NCBI GenBank assembly: GCA_030430575.1
Contig: JAUIKF010000009.1
Coordinates: 1-64,000, forward strand
From: Bacteroidia bacterium
GTDB taxonomy: Bacteria > Bacteroidota > Bacteroidia > J057
DNA length: 64,000 bases
Direction of reading: 5' to 3'
Below the pieces are notes generated by a model. It saw only the letters and a list, made by a program, of their open reading frames with translations, was not told the DNA's origin and did no database searches. The stretch's first letter is position 1. Every line of letters begins with the position of its first letter. This document shows positions 63,201-64,000 of the stretch, piece by piece. The translations under genes were made by a program, and so were the position numbers.

Positions 63201-64000
63201 GACCTTCACCGCCCGAGATGCTGCCGGCAACACCAGTAGTTGTTCCTTTACAATCACGGTCGAAGATAATCTAGCCCCTACGATCTCCTGCCCCGCCGAC
63301 ATTACTGTCGGGAATGATCCTGATGAATGTGGAGCAGTGGTAAGTTACTCGGTGACGAGTAATGACAATTGTTCTGCCTCCCATGCCGAGACAGGCGGAT
63401 CGGGGTTGGCTTCGGGAGATGAATTTCCCGTTGGGGTGACTTCCCAGACTTATGTGGCCACTGATGCAGCTGGCAATACGGCGAGTTGTAGTTTTACGAT
63501 TACGGTAAATGATACGACGCCTCCTGAGATTACATGTCCCAGTGATAGAACGGTATCTGCAAATTGGATAGGATGCCAAACGGGTTTTATTAATTATTTA
63601 GTAGAAAGGGATGATAACTGTAAGGTTTTTAACAATCGCCTTCGGTTTGCGCAATTCCCACTAGGGGTGAATACCCGCGTATTTACTGCTACGGACGATG
63701 CAGGGAATACGGCTACCTGTACCTGGACGGTGACAGTCGAAGATACAGAAGCTCCTCAGTTTTCCTGTCCCAATGGCAATGTCGTTCGCTACACTGACCC
63801 CGGCCAGTGTGACCATACAGCCGTAGGCGGTGACCTCAATGTCACCGCTTTTGACCTCTGCCAACTCCAGTCGAAAGTCAACGATATCAACAATACCTCG
63901 ACTCTTGCTGGAGAGGTCTTCCCCAAAGGAAAAACCCTGGTGACCTGGACCGCAACTGATGCAGCAGGCAATAGCAGTACGTGTTCGTACCACATCAAGA
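60238..64000 (+). CDS. Glycine-rich / HYR-module T9SS-type cargo protein, cut by the window edge
   Basis: ATG at 60238; the frame stays open for 1254 codons to the right edge, so the C-terminus is missing. Signal peptide MKHLISLFALAIIHLFLCS. A glycine-rich domain like that of 48697-53817 follows (YDHIEFYLKGGDGGRRRV, GGKIRFIVGEKGESNG, AGGGGGGTAVLY, WIILAVAGGGGGAYSSG), then at least 11 HYR or HYR-like modules (VPDARCRDITVELD, APTISCPADITVGND, APQFSCPNGNVVRYT). The last visible residues match the module before the concanavalin-like domain in the paralogues, so I expect that domain and a sorting domain beyond the edge. It follows 57216-60047 with no sensor gene between. Confidence 0.85.
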   Translation, partial: MKHLISLFALAIIHLFLCSTEMWALDSLALDGLVHEISYSGTYVDFTIPKDIKQYDHIEFYLKGGDGGRRRVPNLCRTKGGDGAAVTVRFSIGTGNHELRPGGKIRFIVGEKGESNGSNGITGAGGGGGTAVLYLDPSLSGNPGCSRIISSQTFNNLPSDNLSTKHGSCWIILAVAGGGGGAYSSGVCGGSAGKGGNAGKNGTDGKGLDPGKGGIGGAPGICGGGGLLSNSSCTSSDDGGEGGYFTGGAGGNLGYQRGGFGYGGGGPSDASGGGGGGYSGGGNGTLTTGGGGGGSFANSDATYSSIVGGGTDGTPDNGFITYVFKDLNSNVPDARCRDITVELDASGSFALLADSSDNGSINPISGGLTFFYFALFSPPIYTVNLDCNDVGDHAFTMVAANNVTAGFCTSVITVEDNIPPSANCRNRNVNLNANGEASITAAQIDNGSNDACGIRGLTVSPSTFDCSHLGPNTVTLSVEDRNENFSTCTANVNVRDQIAPSITCKDITVTLTGGSVQVPLSASLASYTENCHLPTLNNNRTYTCADVGLPVISVLAISDQSNNTSNFCGASVTVVETTPPTAHCQSTTVYLDASGIGTVDPQDIDNQSTDNCGIASFSSSPSTVDCTAMGTPQLVTLTVTDGSGNTATCTAHVSAVDTVSPVIVCPSNQTVNTDPGTCSGTYSIPNPVMDNCADGPWGATFSGNANGLPTALSGVAAGSASGALSFEEGVTTVTLSGEDLAGNVGQNCQFTVTVIDNEPPTVICPNNISIPANSYCGASYVFINSAADNCAVYSLGIDHTSSTGGSGASYVFDGSDLVGNFELGINWVELTARDYAGNLSSNCTFTVTVLDSTPPALDCPAAITVDNAPNTCEAMVSYAVSSSDNCGSANHVQTDGSGLTSGDVFPVGTTTQVYEATDAAGNTSTCSFSITVNDTTPPVINCPNSQTFPVGIKGCYRRFSYTITRNDNCTFLENLSAQGVFPPGVTTRTFTARDAAGNTSSCSFTITVEDNLAPTISCPADITVGNDPDECGAVVSYSVTSNDNCSASHAETGGSGLASGDEFPVGVTSQTYVATDAAGNTASCSFTITVNDTTPPEITCPSDRTVSANWIGCQTGFINYLVERDDNCKVFNNRLRFAQFPLGVNTRVFTATDDAGNTATCTWTVTVEDTEAPQFSCPNGNVVRYTDPGQCDHTAVGGDLNVTAFDLCQLQSKVNDINNTSTLAGEVFPKGKTLVTWTATDAAGNSSTCSYHIK

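Overview
This 64 kb window looks like a chromosome segment of a Bacteroidota bacterium, probably Saprospiria (Lewinella/Haliscomenobacter-like). The grounds are several very large secreted proteins with C-terminal type IX secretion (T9SS type A) sorting domains, hybrid sensor kinases that combine periplasmic TPRs, a histidine kinase, a receiver and an AraC-type domain in one chain, many HYR modules, weak or absent Shine-Dalgarno sites, and intergenic DNA packed with short palindromic repeats. The genus is an inference. No tRNA, rRNA, CRISPR array, transposase or phage gene was seen.

Layout. 1-799: gene-free repeat DNA. 800-6649 (minus strand): a GT4-like glycosyltransferase, a peptidase-MA/PD40-propeller/outer-membrane-barrel protein and a DAO-type FAD oxidoreductase. 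7023-22526 (plus): two giant paralogous beta-helix T9SS cargo proteins (2163 and 2740 aa). They share a long 5' leader and differ mainly by one extra ~580-residue module in the second. 22827-30560 (minus): an AddB-like PD-(D/E)XK nuclease and a 1560-residue membrane protein with a dCache-like sensor region and a degenerate P-loop-like cytosolic domain. 30925-34424 (plus): a choice-of-anchor-V-type secreted protein with a CxxCH motif, and a DUF3179 lipoprotein. 34878-39672 (minus): imidazolonepropionase, an MCE/MlaD protein, a class I methyltransferase, a lipoprotein and a PGDYG-like protein. 39720-40220 (plus): a proline-rich lipoprotein.

40527-64000 (plus) is the most striking region. Three intact TPR-kinase-receiver-AraC hybrid sensors (H501/D808, H466/D785, H452/D771) and one frameshifted sensor remnant are interleaved with four HYR-module T9SS cargo genes. 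Two of the cargo genes begin with a glycine-rich domain that resembles the extracellular glycine-rich domain of animal ALK/LTK. The last cargo gene runs off the right edge. The order sensor, cargo, sensor, cargo, sensor, cargo, cargo, with shared 5' leaders and near-identical 3' ends, suggests repeated duplication of a sensor plus surface-protein cassette. Whether each sensor controls its neighbour is not shown by the sequence.

A second theme is a set of imperfect inverted repeats built from short tandem words (7-8 bases where clearest). The word differs from site to site while the two-arm layout is kept. They sit between genes and also inside all three hybrid kinases, at the same place in the ATPase domain, where they are translated in frame as a lengthened hairpin. 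A separate structured repeat (22626-22731 and 37171-37276) shows compensatory changes in its stem. The two giant cargo genes are each preceded by a possible 12-codon leader peptide.
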